This document shows, piece by piece, positions 1 through 8,427 of a stretch of DNA of 47,479 nt. The stretch spans positions 1 to 47,479 of the forward strand of contig CAKZON010000046.1 of NCBI GenBank assembly GCA_937136425.1, written 5' to 3'. Position 1 is the stretch's first letter. Each line of letters opens with the position of its first letter. The position numbers were made by a program, and so were the translations under genes. The DNA is from an uncultured Crocinitomix sp. GTDB lineage: Bacteria > Bacteroidota > Bacteroidia > Flavobacteriales_D > Crocinitomicaceae. The notes beneath the pieces were generated by a model. That model saw nothing but the letters and a program-made list of their open reading frames with translations, did not search any database and was not told the DNA's origin.

Positions 1-1
1 A

Positions 2-919
2 ATATATCGGTACACGTATGATAAAGCTGACGCATATATTAGCCGAGTTAATCCAGGAAACCTAACCAATGAGGTTGGTTATTTTCAAATGCTGCGCGAA
101 CTTGTTTATAACGGAATTGAAGGTTTGCCTCATCCTGATGCAATGATCGCTTACGGAGCTAAAAATTCTGTAGAAAAACTAAAAGGAACACCGCTTGTTC
201 CTGAGGATGTATACACTTACTACGATTTTGATGCATTGAAAGATATGTTTCCAAAAAGTTTGTGCAAAGGAGTAAGAGTGTTAAAACAAAATAGAGGTTC
301 CACAGGTGAAGGAATTTGGCGTGTAGAAGTACTTGAAAAGGAGAAATATGAAGGTGATAAAATTCCTTTAGAAGCCAAACTTAAACTGACAGAGGCAAAA
401 GACAATCACATAGAAGAAAAAACGTTGCAAGAATTTCTTGAATTCTGTATTCAATATTTAGAGGGACCAAACGGAATGGTATTGGATATGCCATTTTTGG
501 AAAGGATTGTTGAGGGTGAAATTAGAGTTCTAATGTTACGTAATAAGGTTGTAAACATTGTCCATAAAAAACCAGCAGAAATGAAAGATGCTTTCTCTGC
601 AACCTTATTTTCAGGTGCAAAATACAGGTATGACGAACCAGACAAGTGGCCAGAACTGGTTAAAACAGTAGAACAATCAGTACCGTTAATCCAAATGAAA
701 CTTGGTAATTATGATTTACCGTTAATTTGGACAGCAGACTTCATTTTAGATACGAATAAAGAAACAGGGCAAGACATGTATGTCCTTGGTGAAATTAATG
801 CCTCTTGCGTCGGCTTTACCACTTTCTTAGATTTAAGTGAGGACATTGCAGATGAAGTTTTAGCATTATTAGATGCAGAATCAGCTGTGAATCAACGTTG
901 GGCAGCTTACACGAAATAA
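2..919 (+). CDS. ATP-grasp-like protein, Cj0069-type family (5' end missing)
   Basis: The reading frame is open from base 2, so the first ATG at 89 is internal and the gene begins before the window; 305 residues are visible. The sequence resembles proteins annotated as the Cj0069 family (recalled, not searched). ATP-grasp-like features are a basic, glycine-rich segment around bases 284-313 (KQNRGSTGEG), a middle region with glutamates and the FLERIVEGEIRVLMLRNKVV strand pair, and a C-terminal GEINASCVGFTTF segment where ATP-grasp enzymes usually carry metal-binding Glu/Asn residues. The substrate is unknown. A hairpin terminator follows 13 bases after the stop, so this is the last gene of its transcript. 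I am fairly sure of the fold class and less sure of the family name. Confidence 0.7.
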   Translation: MYRYTYDKADAYISRVNPGNLTNEVGYFQMLRELVYNGIEGLPHPDAMIAYGAKNSVEKLKGTPLVPEDVYTYYDFDALKDMFPKSLCKGVRVLKQNRGSTGEGIWRVEVLEKEKYEGDKIPLEAKLKLTEAKDNHIEEKTLQEFLEFCIQYLEGPNGMVLDMPFLERIVEGEIRVLMLRNKVVNIVHKKPAEMKDAFSATLFSGAKYRYDEPDKWPELVKTVEQSVPLIQMKLGNYDLPLIWTADFILDTNKETGQDMYVLGEINASCVGFTTFLDLSEDIADEVLALLDAESAVNQRWAAYTK

Positions 920-932
920 GAAAACTAAAATT

Positions 933-966
933 AATGACCGTACTGTAAAGTGCGGTCATTTTTTTG
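933..966 (+). terminator. Rho-independent terminator after the ATP-grasp-like gene
   Basis: AATGACCG (933-940) pairs perfectly with CGGTCATT (953-960) across a 12-base loop and is followed by a run of T to 965. It lies just after the stop at 919. Confidence 0.8.
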
Positions 967-1061
967 TAATAACAAACGCACAGTTATTCATACAACAAGT
1001 TTGTCAACCTCCAATAAATTCATAATTTTAACCCAGTAAAAACCAATTCTGAAAATGGTCA

Positions 1062-1436
1062 ATGAAACTATCTTCTGACAACGTATTTTTAATAGATGCT
1101 ATCGGCGCCCTACTCTCTACCTTGTTATTAGGTGTAGTATTAGTACAATTCGAACCTTACATAGGAATGCCACAATCAGCGCTATTTCCTTTAGCTTTTG
1201 TTGCTGCATTATTCACTATTTATTCAGGTATTTGCCACTTCTTTGTTAATTCTAAATGGAAACCTTGTTTACGAATTATAGCAATAGCGAACACTCTATA
1301 TTGCTTTGCCTCCATCATAGTTGTTACTTATCACTATGAGCAATTAACAACCTTAGGGATGATTTACTTTCTCGGAGAGTTTGCAGTTATTAGTATAATA
1401 GTAACTGCTGAATATAAACTTATAAAAAAGAGCTAA
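1062..1436 (+). CDS. Small integral membrane protein, four predicted transmembrane helices
   Basis: A 124-residue hydrophobic protein with four probable membrane spans at about residues 9-29, 38-61, 70-90 and 96-117, and a basic C-terminus (KLIKKS) that suggests a cytoplasmic tail. No catalytic motif is visible and I do not recognise a named family; small four-helix proteins of this kind are common in flavobacteria and are usually annotated as hypothetical. It stands alone after the terminator at 933-966 and converges with the P450 gene, with 21 bases between the two stop codons. The codon pattern looks like its neighbours, so I take it to be a real gene. No function is assigned. Confidence 0.65.
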   Translation: MKLSSDNVFLIDAIGALLSTLLLGVVLVQFEPYIGMPQSALFPLAFVAALFTIYSGICHFFVNSKWKPCLRIIAIANTLYCFASIIVVTYHYEQLTTLGMIYFLGEFAVISIIVTAEYKLIKKS

Positions 1437-1457
1437 ATATCAAAATTAGTCATCACA

Positions 1458-2870
1458 TCAAACAGAGGTTAATTTAACAAGCAAGTTTTTAGGATACATA
1501 GTAAAAGAAAACTGCTCCTCAACCTCTTCTTTTTTTACCGCTAATTCAAAATTAAAGGCTTTGCACAATGTAGAAATTGCTATTGTCATTTCATGCATTG
1601 CCAAGTTCTTTCCAGGGCAATATCTAGGTCCTCCGCCAAATGCTTTAATTACCTCAGGAGAATGGTTTTCGTGCATTGGACAACCGCCGCGCATCCATCT
1701 CTCAGGAATAAATTCATTTGCATTACTAAAGTTCTCTTCACGAGTTTGAGCCACCTTATTTTGCAACATCATAACTGTATCCTTAGGAATCAGAAAATTT
1801 TGAATTGTCAGTTCCTCATTTGCTTGAAAATAAAGGTTGGGAGTTACAGGCTTTAACCGCATAGTTTCTTGCGCAATTGCATTGGCATATTTTAATTGCG
1901 TAAGATCTTGATCTTTTTCAGGAACGGCATTTGAACCATAAACTAAGTTCGCCTCTTCCCTTACTTTTTCTACCATTTCTGGATGTTGCGCTAAAAAATA
2001 AAGACTCCATGATATAGAATTAGAGGTGGTGTCTTCACCAGCCAATAACATTGAAAAAACATTGCTATAAATTTCTTTATCACTAAAGCTACTTTCCTTT
2101 TCTTGTTCCACCAACAACGCTTCTAAAAAATTAGATGGATTTTCAACCAACTCTGGTTGATCTTTTAATCGTTGTTTCGCTTCATCTATAAATCGGTAAA
2201 TTAAGGTTTCAATTGCATTCAATGCTCTGTCCAGTTTTTTATCCTTCTTTTTTTTGATGAAACGCCAAGTTGGCAATGGCGCAGTAATTCTTTCATTTAC
2301 CATTGGAAAAATATGCTCCAAATGTTCCTGAAAATCATCAGCCTTATTATTAATAGTATCCAACTTATAACCAAATGCAATTTCAGTAGTAATATCCACT
2401 GTAAACTTCATGAATTCTTTTTGGACGTCTATTGCCTTATTTTCCTTCGCTGTTTCTCCCCATTTATTCAACAGGTTTTGCATTTTATCCGCAATTATGG
2501 GGTAAAAAGAACGCACCTTTTTAAGATTCAAAGCTTCAGATGCCGGTCTTCTATGTCTTGCCCATGTCTCTCCTTCCGCATTAAAAACGCCCAATATTCC
2601 CATCTCTTCTAAAATTTCAGTAATCTTATAAAAGCGTTTAAATTGAGTGGGGCGTAAACGCATGATTTCATCATTTAATTCCGCATCAGCAGAAACCACA
2701 AACTTTTTACCCACGAAGTTAATTTGAAATAAATCTCCACACTCCTCTACCCAACGTTCTAAAACCTGATGCTTATTATTGGCATTAAATTGGGGTAAAT
2801 GGCCCAATATAAAATGGCCTTTTGGGCTTGGTAAATCTGCAATTTTCTTGATTTGAGGAGCTACTGTCAT
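1458..2870 (-). CDS. Cytochrome P450 monooxygenase
   Basis: This 470-residue haem-thiolate monooxygenase has the whole P450 signature set. The oxygen-activation helix I motif AGEDTTS is near residues 277-283, the K-helix ExxR (ETMR) at 335-338, the PERW segment at about 389-392 and the haem loop FGGGPRYCPG at 411-420, with Cys418 as the axial ligand. A WARHRRP C-helix segment binds haem propionates. There is no fused reductase, so it needs separate electron-transfer partners, and none is encoded nearby. The open frame extends to a TTG at 2894, but that codon lies inside the TAGTTTTG promoter box at 2892-2899, so I place the start at the ATG at 2870. The substrate cannot be told from the sequence. 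No membrane anchor is evident at the N-terminus. Confidence 0.93.
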   Translation of the reverse strand: MTVAPQIKKIADLPSPKGHFILGHLPQFNANNKHQVLERWVEECGDLFQINFVGKKFVVSADAELNDEIMRLRPTQFKRFYKITEILEEMGILGVFNAEGETWARHRRPASEALNLKKVRSFYPIIADKMQNLLNKWGETAKENKAIDVQKEFMKFTVDITTEIAFGYKLDTINNKADDFQEHLEHIFPMVNERITAPLPTWRFIKKKKDKKLDRALNAIETLIYRFIDEAKQRLKDQPELVENPSNFLEALLVEQEKESSFSDKEIYSNVFSMLLAGEDTTSNSISWSLYFLAQHPEMVEKVREEANLVYGSNAVPEKDQDLTQLKYANAIAQETMRLKPVTPNLYFQANEELTIQNFLIPKDTVMMLQNKVAQTREENFSNANEFIPERWMRGGCPMHENHSPEVIKAFGGGPRYCPGKNLAMHEMTIAISTLCKAFNFELAVKKEEVEEQFSFTMYPKNLLVKLTSV

Positions 2871-2891
2871 AGTTTCTAGTTTGGGTGTATA

Positions 2892-2899
2892 CAAAACTA
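2892..2899 (-). promoter_or_regulatory. -7 promoter box of the P450 gene
   Basis: On the minus strand the box reads TAGTTTTG, an exact match to the Bacteroidota consensus TAnnTTTG. It predicts transcription starting near 2886, about 16 bases before the ATG at 2870. I see no clear TTG element at the usual -33 distance. Confidence 0.6.
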
Positions 2900-3023
2900 A
2901 GCAATTTTATAGTGGCATATACGATTGTAAAATTCAATCTTCAATCCTGTTTTAACAAATTTTAGAGAATCATTTGCAATAATAAAGGCGGCTTATGAGT
3001 TGAAATAGTATAGAAACTTATAA

Positions 3024-3467
3024 ATGAGAGAGATGAGACAGATCGTAATTTTAGTATTTGCAACTATAATGCTTGCACCAATAGCAGCCAATAGCCACCC
3101 CATTGAGATTAATATTAAAGGGATAAGGAATTTCAAAGGCATAGTTCGAATTGGAATTTTTAAAGACAATGAAAGCTTTGAAAAAGAAGCACCTTTTAAA
3201 ACAGTAGAATTGGGCAAAAAAGGGCTATTAAATGGGAATTTAAGGTGCAAAGTTAACCTACCAGAAGGAGTTTATGGATTTGCTGTATTGGATGATGAAA
3301 ATGAGAATGAAGAAATGGATAAGAATTTCTTTGGTATTCCTAAAGAGGGTTTTGGGTTTTCAAACTATGAACATTCTGGCATATTTGCGCCTATTTTTAA
3401 CGACTTCAAGTTTCGTGTAAAGAAAGGAATAATCAACAAGATAAAAGTCAAAATGAAGTATATGTAG
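3024..3467 (+). CDS. DUF2141 domain exported protein
   Basis: A 147-residue protein with an N-terminal signal peptide (hydrophobic residues 5-22, ending AANS before HPIEIN) and a single DUF2141 domain. The DUF2141 hallmarks are the strand FKGIVRIGIFKD, a Y-G-F-A-V-L-D-D core and an acidic ENENEEMDKNFFGIP segment followed by EGFGFSN at about residues 88-117. The acidic turn looks like a calcium-binding loop. DUF2141 proteins are predicted periplasmic beta proteins of unknown role in Bacteroidota. Two ATGs are possible, at 3024 and 3033; both keep the signal peptide. It is divergent from the P450 gene and upstream of mtaB, but has its own spacing, so an operon with mtaB is unlikely because mtaB has its own promoter box. 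Confidence 0.85.
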   Translation: MREMRQIVILVFATIMLAPIAANSHPIEINIKGIRNFKGIVRIGIFKDNESFEKEAPFKTVELGKKGLLNGNLRCKVNLPEGVYGFAVLDDENENEEMDKNFFGIPKEGFGFSNYEHSGIFAPIFNDFKFRVKKGIINKIKVKMKYM

Positions 3468-3527
3468 CAATATAAAAGGCAACAAATAAGGAGTCGTTAT
3501 TTTGGTATGGATAATTAGAATAATATA

Positions 3528-3535
3528 TATCTTTG
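3528..3535 (+). promoter_or_regulatory. -7 promoter box of mtaB
   Basis: TATCTTTG matches TAnnTTTG exactly, with a TTTG at 3501-3504 (23-base spacer) as a possible -33 element. The in-frame TTG at 3533 lies inside this box, which rules it out as the start and supports the ATG at 3545. Confidence 0.65.
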
Positions 3536-3544
3536 CACTTCATT

Positions 3545-4861
3545 ATGAATCAGTACAAAAAAGTTGCCTTTTACACGCTCGGATGTAAGCTGAATTTTTC
3601 AGAAACATCTACTATTTCCCGCAATTTTGAGAGCGAGGGATACGCCAAGGTTGATTTTACCGACACACCTGATATTTTTGTAATTAACACCTGTTCAGTT
3701 ACAGAAAATGCAGATAAAAAATGTCGTCAGGTTGTTAAACGAGCTTTAAAAGTAAACCCGAGTGCATTTGTAACTATGATTGGTTGCTATGCACAATTAA
3801 AACCAACGGAAATTAGTGAAATACCTGGCGTTGATTTAGTGTTGGGTGCCAATGAAAAGTTTAACATTTTAGACCATGTTAATGAATTGGAGAAAAATGA
3901 AATTGCTAAAGTTGAAGCTGTAAAAATTAAAGAAACGAAAGACTTTGTTCCGTCATTTAGCATGGGAGATCGTACACGTTCATTTCTTAAAGTACAGGAT
4001 GGTTGCGATTATTTTTGCACGTTTTGTACAATTCCATTAGCAAGAGGAAAAAGCCGTAACGCCACTTTAGCGCAAACGGTTACTGAAGCTGAAGAGATTG
4101 CAAAAACAGCAATTAAAGAAGTGGTTCTTACTGGTGTTAATATTGGTGATTTTGGCCAAGGCGAAACTGAAAACTTTTTTGACCTAGTTAAAGCTTTAGA
4201 TGAAGTTGAAGGTATTGAACGATTCCGAATCTCATCTATTGAACCGAACCTATTGAGTAATGAAATCATTGAATTTGTAGCCAACTCTAAACGATTTGTG
4301 CCCCATTTTCATATACCGCTTCAATCTGGATCTGACGATTTACTAAAAGCAATGCGCCGCAAATATTTGAGTGGTTTATATGCTGAACGTGTTGCAAAAA
4401 TTAAGGAATTAATGCCCAACGCATGCATTGGTGTAGATGTAATAGTTGGTTTCCCTGGAGAAACAGAGGAAGAATTCATGAAAACAGTTCATTTTTTAAA
4501 GGAACTAGACATTTCTTATTTACATGTTTTCACCTATTCTGAAAGAGCGAATACAACAGCAAAAAAAATGGCCAATGCCATTCCTGTAAACATTAGAAGA
4601 GAGCGTAGCAAACAATTGCAAATTCTTTCAGAGAAGAAACGCCGTGCATTTTACGAAACCCAAATGGGTAAAACAGGAAGTGTATTGTTTGAAGGGGAAG
4701 AAAACGGTGGAGTGATGAATGGCTTTACAGAAAATTATGTAAAAGTTAAAATACCATTCGACCCTACTCTCATTAATCAAACTGTTAAAGTAAAACTATT
4801 AGATATTGCACCTGATAATTTGGTCAATGTTGAACTCTTAGAACGAATTGTTGTTGAATAA
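3545..4861 (+). CDS. mtaB: tRNA (N6-threonylcarbamoyladenosine(37)-C2)-methylthiotransferase MtaB
   Basis: A radical-SAM methylthiotransferase that adds a methylthio group to t6A37 of tRNAs reading ANN codons, giving ms2t6A. The 438-residue protein has the three-part architecture of the family. The N-terminal UPF0004 domain supplies Cys14, Cys50 and Cys81 for the auxiliary [4Fe-4S] cluster. The radical-SAM domain has the CxxxCxxC motif at Cys154, Cys158 and Cys161 (GCDYFCTFC). The C-terminal TRAM-like RNA-binding domain lies at about residues 375-436. The TLGCKLNFSET start is typical of MtaB rather than MiaB or RimO. The start was chosen at 3545 because the upstream TTG falls in the promoter box; this leaves a leader of only a few bases. 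Confidence 0.93.
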   Translation: MNQYKKVAFYTLGCKLNFSETSTISRNFESEGYAKVDFTDTPDIFVINTCSVTENADKKCRQVVKRALKVNPSAFVTMIGCYAQLKPTEISEIPGVDLVLGANEKFNILDHVNELEKNEIAKVEAVKIKETKDFVPSFSMGDRTRSFLKVQDGCDYFCTFCTIPLARGKSRNATLAQTVTEAEEIAKTAIKEVVLTGVNIGDFGQGETENFFDLVKALDEVEGIERFRISSIEPNLLSNEIIEFVANSKRFVPHFHIPLQSGSDDLLKAMRRKYLSGLYAERVAKIKELMPNACIGVDVIVGFPGETEEEFMKTVHFLKELDISYLHVFTYSERANTTAKKMANAIPVNIRRERSKQLQILSEKKRRAFYETQMGKTGSVLFEGEENGGVMNGFTENYVKVKIPFDPTLINQTVKVKLLDIAPDNLVNVELLERIVVE

Positions 4862-4926
4862 AAAACTACCCATTTTATTAGAACAGGCAGTTTCTCAATT
4901 TTAATCAATCCAAGTGACTTCTTCCA

Positions 4927-5343
4927 TTAATCGTAAATGAATAAATAAGGTTGAGACACACTTGAATAAGGATGCTCCCAAGTTGATTTTACTGTTGGAG
5001 AACTTGCGCAACAAGTAGATCCGACCATAGTTGAAGGATACCCTGCTACACAAGACGCCCAAGGTACTTGCACTTTTACATAATAACAGCTATAGTCATA
5101 CGGACCAAAAGTGTCTGTTACCAATGCAAACTCAAAATCTCCGCCAACAGCAGCGTTTACAACTACCACAGAATTGGCAGGAATTGCAACATTATGGGTT
5201 GTTATACCGCAAGAACCATCCACTTCATATAAATAGGCATACATCATACAATCTGTTTCATTAACAATTTTGATGCTTGGTGGTTGCGCCATTGCGCCAA
5301 CAGCTGTGAATAACACAGCAAATAATAGTACTAATTTTTTCAT
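4927..5343 (-). CDS. Small secreted cysteine-containing protein, unknown function
   Basis: A 138-residue protein starting at MKKLVLLFAVLFTAVGAMA, a classic signal peptide with probable cleavage before QPPSIK. The frame is open further upstream, but the MKK start gives a clean leader. The mature part is about 119 residues and rich in Val, Tyr, Ser and aromatic residues, with seven cysteines (including a TCCASS doublet near the C-terminus) that could form disulfides. Alternating hydrophobic residues suggest a beta-sandwich. There is no T9SS sorting domain, so it may remain in the periplasm. I do not recognise the family. It converges with mtaB (65 bases between stops). Confidence 0.7.
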   Translation of the reverse strand: MKKLVLLFAVLFTAVGAMAQPPSIKIVNETDCMMYAYLYEVDGSCGITTHNVAIPANSVVVVNAAVGGDFEFALVTDTFGPYDYSCYYVKVQVPWASCVAGYPSTMVGSTCCASSPTVKSTWEHPYSSVSQPYLFIYD

Positions 5344-5460
5344 AAGGTTATGGTTTATGTTAATAATTAAAGACAAGTAACAAAATCAATTCTATAAATG
5401 AAACCGCCAAAACACCTAGCTTACAATTGTTTAATAAGTTTAAACACCCAAACATCATAA

Positions 5461-5496
5461 AACAAAAAACCGCCGTAACAAGCAGTTACGGCGGTT
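5461..5496 (-). terminator. Rho-independent terminator of rocD
   Basis: A perfect 12-bp stem, AACCGCCGTAAC (5468-5479) with GTTACGGCGGTT (5485-5496), has a 5-base loop. Read on the minus strand it is followed by a run of T (complement of the A-rich 5461-5469). It sits 21 bases after the rocD stop. Confidence 0.88.
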
Positions 5497-5517
5497 CATT
5501 ATAAATAAATAATTTGC

Positions 5518-6753
5518 TTAAAAATCAGCCAACGTTTTATCGATAATTGAAACACAATCTAACAATTGTTCTTCAGTCATTACCAATGGTGGTGCAAAAC
5601 GAATAATGTTTCCATGAGTTGGTTTTGCCAACATACCATTGTCGCGCAATTTCATGCAGATATCCCAAGCTGTTGAGCTATCCTCAGTATCATTAATTAC
5701 CACGGCGTTTAACAAACCTTTACCTCTTACTAATTTTAATAAGTCATATTTCTCAACCAATTTTTGAACCTCAGCTCTAAACAATTGACCTAACTCCTCT
5801 GCTCTTTCAGAAAGTTTTTCATCCTTAACAACATCTAATGCTGCCATTGCAACTTTCGCCGCTACAGGGTTTCCTCCAAACGTTGAACCATGTTGGCCAG
5901 GTTTAATAACATTCATGATAGCGTCATTAGCTAATACAGCAGAAACAGGGTATGCTCCTCCTGAAATTGCTTTTCCTAAAATTAAAACATCAGGCTTTAC
6001 ATTTTCATGATCAACTGCTAATAAGCGTCCTGTTCTTGCAATACCTGTTTGAACCTCATCAGCAATAAATAATGCTCCATTTGATTCACATAACGCTTTA
6101 GCTTCTGCTAAATATCCGTCATTAGGAACATAAACACCAGCTTCACCTTGAATAGGTTCAACTAAAAATCCTGCCACATCATCCTCAGCTAAAGCAGCCT
6201 TTAATGCATCAATATCATTATACGGTATTTTAACAAACCCGCCTGTATAAGGACCAAAGTTTTTACGCGCATCCGGATCATTTGAAAAAGAAATAATCGT
6301 TGTCGTTCTACCGTGGAAATTGTTTTCACAAACAATAATTTTAGCCTTATTTTCTTCAATACCTTTTACTTCGTAAGCCCATTTTCTGCACAATTTAATT
6401 GCAGTTTCAACCGCTTCAGCCCCAGTATTCATTGGCAATACTTTATCAAAGCCAAAATAATCTGTTACGTACTTTTCATAAACACCTAAAACGTTGTTAT
6501 GAAATGCTCGAGATGTTAAGGTTAATGTTTTAGATTGCTCCATCATTGCATCAACAATTCTTGGATGACAATGACCCTGATTTACAGCTGAATAAGCAGA
6601 TAAGAAATCATAATATTGTTTTCCTTCTACATCCCAAACGTAAACTCCTTCGCCACGCTCTAAAACTACTGGTAGCGGATGATAATTATGCGCACCATGA
6701 CGATCTTCCAACTGAATCAACTGATCAGATGATAATTTTTGAACTGTTTCCAT
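5518..6753 (-). CDS. rocD: Ornithine--oxo-acid (delta) aminotransferase
   Basis: A PLP enzyme of fold type I, class III, that converts ornithine and 2-oxoglutarate to glutamate-5-semialdehyde and glutamate, linking arginine breakdown to proline and glutamate. The 411 residues match the family length. Visible motifs are [13 protein letters not shown] (108-120, phosphate binding), NFHGRT (145-150), [10 protein letters not shown] (198-207), ADEVQTG (231-237, Asp232 contacts the PLP ring nitrogen) and LGKAISGG with the Schiff-base Lys261. The [14 protein letters not shown] stretch near residues 51-64 is typical of RocD rather than ArgD. It is a single-gene transcript, with its own promoter box, a long leader with inverted repeats and a strong terminator. 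Confidence 0.95.
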   Translation of the reverse strand: METVQKLSSDQLIQLEDRHGAHNYHPLPVVLERGEGVYVWDVEGKQYYDFLSAYSAVNQGHCHPRIVDAMMEQSKTLTLTSRAFHNNVLGVYEKYVTDYFGFDKVLPMNTGAEAVETAIKLCRKWAYEVKGIEENKAKIIVCENNFHGRTTTIISFSNDPDARKNFGPYTGGFVKIPYNDIDALKAALAEDDVAGFLVEPIQGEAGVYVPNDGYLAEAKALCESNGALFIADEVQTGIARTGRLLAVDHENVKPDVLILGKAISGGAYPVSAVLANDAIMNVIKPGQHGSTFGGNPVAAKVAMAALDVVKDEKLSERAEELGQLFRAEVQKLVEKYDLLKLVRGKGLLNAVVINDTEDSSTAWDICMKLRDNGMLAKPTHGNIIRFAPPLVMTEEQLLDCVSIIDKTLADF

Positions 6754-6866
6754 TTTTTATTTGATTTAAATGATTAATAAAATAGGCTCGTCACGGAGAG
6801 TGCCCATCCTTTCCTCATTCCACAAGTACAAAAGGATTTGTATTTGCCTGGGGAGAGAAATCATCC
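6754..6866 (-). promoter_or_regulatory. rocD 5' leader with potential RNA structure
   Basis: If transcription starts just after the box at 6871-6878, rocD has a leader of about 110 bases, long for this window. On the RNA, AUCCUUU and AAAGGAU (plus-strand 6831-6837 and 6806-6812) form a perfect 7-bp stem. CCC and GGG can extend it with a purine-rich 5' bulge, and AGGC near 6848 can pair with GCCU near 6784 to close the element. CUCUCC occurs twice (plus-strand 6851-6857 and 6795-6800 regions). I do not recognise a known riboswitch class. This is a candidate regulatory leader, not a proven one. Confidence 0.4.
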
Positions 6867-6870
6867 AAAG

Positions 6871-6878
6871 CAAATTTA
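6871..6878 (-). promoter_or_regulatory. -7 promoter box of rocD
   Basis: On the minus strand the box reads TAAATTTG, an exact TAnnTTTG match. It lies about 118 bases upstream of the rocD ATG, so it defines a long leader. Confidence 0.5.
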
Positions 6879-6928
6879 AAGAATTAATTTCAAATCTAAA
6901 ATTAATTCAGCGGTAAAATATCGATTAA

Positions 6929-7180
6929 TTAGATTTCAATTTCACCACCAAAACTCAAATACACGTCTCCGTTATTTGATTTTGATTTATCGTTGAATTT
7001 TGCCATAAATTTTGATTTGGCTTTACCAACTACTTGACTTCCTTCTTCCTCGTTCGTTTCTTTTTTCAATTCAAAACGACACTTGTATTTTAATGCAATT
7101 TCTTGCAACACCTTCTTCGCTTCATTCACCACTTCGCCAGACATTTGTCCTTCTGCAAAAACTCCAACTTTAAAATTCAT
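6929..7180 (-). CDS. 83-residue protein resembling the N-terminus of LeuB
   Basis: A short basic/acidic protein whose first 40 residues align by eye with the first 40 residues of the LeuB encoded just upstream. FKVGVFAEGQMSGEVVNEAK parallels [17 protein letters not shown], and the following helix and KYKCRFELKK parallel [10 protein letters not shown]. The nucleotide/substrate GDGIGPE loop is altered to EGQMSGE, and all later catalytic residues of the dehydrogenase are absent. The rest is a charged linker (KAKSKFMAKFNDKSKS) and a final strand (DVYLSFGGEIEI). It has its own promoter box and lies 162 bases downstream of leuB. It may be a remnant or a repurposed fragment; function unknown. Confidence 0.6.
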   Translation of the reverse strand: MNFKVGVFAEGQMSGEVVNEAKKVLQEIALKYKCRFELKKETNEEEGSQVVGKAKSKFMAKFNDKSKSNNGDVYLSFGGEIEI

Positions 7181-7205
7181 AATATTCCGTTTTTATTTTA
7201 TAATA

Positions 7206-7213
7206 CAAATTTA
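7206..7213 (-). promoter_or_regulatory. -7 promoter box of the LeuB-like small gene
   Basis: On the minus strand the box reads TAAATTTG, an exact TAnnTTTG match, 25 bases before the ATG at 7180. It indicates the small gene is transcribed separately from the leu operon. Confidence 0.55.
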
Positions 7214-7342
7214 CGGAGTCATAAATATTGTAAAGAACACACTCACAAAAGCCCTCCACTACTCAAAACAACAAACAAACACCTAAACCACTAATAATCT
7301 GACTAATAAAACTACTTTTTTTACACTACCCAACAACAGAAA

Positions 7343-8419
7343 TTAATTAACATCTACTTCTAACTCCGCTAAACAATCCAATATAAACTGAGTAACTTGC
7401 TTAGTTCCAAAACTATTGTTTCCAGAAATTTCTGGCGTAACAACTCCTTGGCTTAATGCGTGATTAACGGCTTTCTCAATTGAAATTGCTGCTTCTTTCA
7501 ACCCTAAATAATCTAGCATAAGTGCTGTAGATAAAATTGCAGCAATTGGGTTGGCTATATTTTTACCAGCCCCTTGCGGAAAAGAACCATGGATAGGCTC
7601 AAATAATCCAACATTATTCCCCAATGAAGAGGAGGCTAACAAGCCAATTGAACCAGCAATTACACTTGCCTCATCAGAAAGAATGTCTCCAAACATATTC
7701 TCTGTAACAATAACATCAAATTGTTTTGGATTTAGAATGATTTGCATGGCAGCATTGTCCACAAACAAAAAATCAAGTGCAATTGTTGGGTATAACTCAC
7801 TTAAAACCTGCGCCCTTTTGCGCCACAAACGAGAGGTTTCCAAAACATTCGCCTTGTCTACAACTGTTAGTCGTTTATTTCTTTGTTCGGCAGCTTTAAA
7901 TGCCAAATGTAAAATTCTATCCACCTCTAAAACACTATAAGTACAATGGTCATATGCTGTACCATCATTCGTATAACCGTGTTCTCCAAAATAAATTCCT
8001 CCTGTCAATTCCCTATAAATTACCAAATCAACTCCTTGAATAATTTCCTTTTTAAGTGGAGACTTGTCAAGCAGTGCGTCATAAGCCGTAACTGGGCGCA
8101 CATTAGCAAATAAACCCAACTCTTTTCGCAGCTTCAACAATCCTTGCTCTGGTCGCTGTTGCAAATTAGGCGCATTATCATATTTAGGGTCTCCTATTGC
8201 TCCCAACAAAATGGCATCTGCTTTTTTACAATGATTTATCACTTCATCTTCTAAAGGAACTCCTTTCTCATCAATTGAAATGGCTCCAATCAAGTGTTCT
8301 TGCAAATTGAATTTAACTTTGTATTGCTCCTCAATAGTTGGCAATAAAGTTAAGGCTGCCTCAATAACCTCTGGTCCAATTCCATCTCCTTTTAAAACGG
8401 CTATATTATAATTTTTCAT
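7343..8419 (-). CDS. leuB: 3-isopropylmalate dehydrogenase
   Basis: Oxidatively decarboxylates 3-isopropylmalate to 2-oxoisocaproate with NAD+, the third step of leucine synthesis. The 358 residues are the normal length. Motifs are GDGIGPEV (11-18), [10 protein letters not shown] (136-145, with the catalytic Tyr), [14 protein letters not shown] (187-200, catalytic Lys), DNAAMQ (221-226) and [12 protein letters not shown] (241-252, metal-binding Asp residues), then EPIHGS (274-279) in the cofactor region. It is the last gene of leuACDB and starts 8 bases after the leuD stop. No clear terminator follows it. Confidence 0.95.
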   Translation of the reverse strand: MKNYNIAVLKGDGIGPEVIEAALTLLPTIEEQYKVKFNLQEHLIGAISIDEKGVPLEDEVINHCKKADAILLGAIGDPKYDNAPNLQQRPEQGLLKLRKELGLFANVRPVTAYDALLDKSPLKKEIIQGVDLVIYRELTGGIYFGEHGYTNDGTAYDHCTYSVLEVDRILHLAFKAAEQRNKRLTVVDKANVLETSRLWRKRAQVLSELYPTIALDFLFVDNAAMQIILNPKQFDVIVTENMFGDILSDEASVIAGSIGLLASSSLGNNVGLFEPIHGSFPQGAGKNIANPIAAILSTALMLDYLGLKEAAISIEKAVNHALSQGVVTPEISGNNSFGTKQVTQFILDCLAELEVDVN

Positions 8420-8427
8420 TCTGTTCT

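Noticed and set aside
7300..7342. Possible terminator of the leu operon
   Set aside because: An A/T-rich stretch is present, but I find no stable stem before it.
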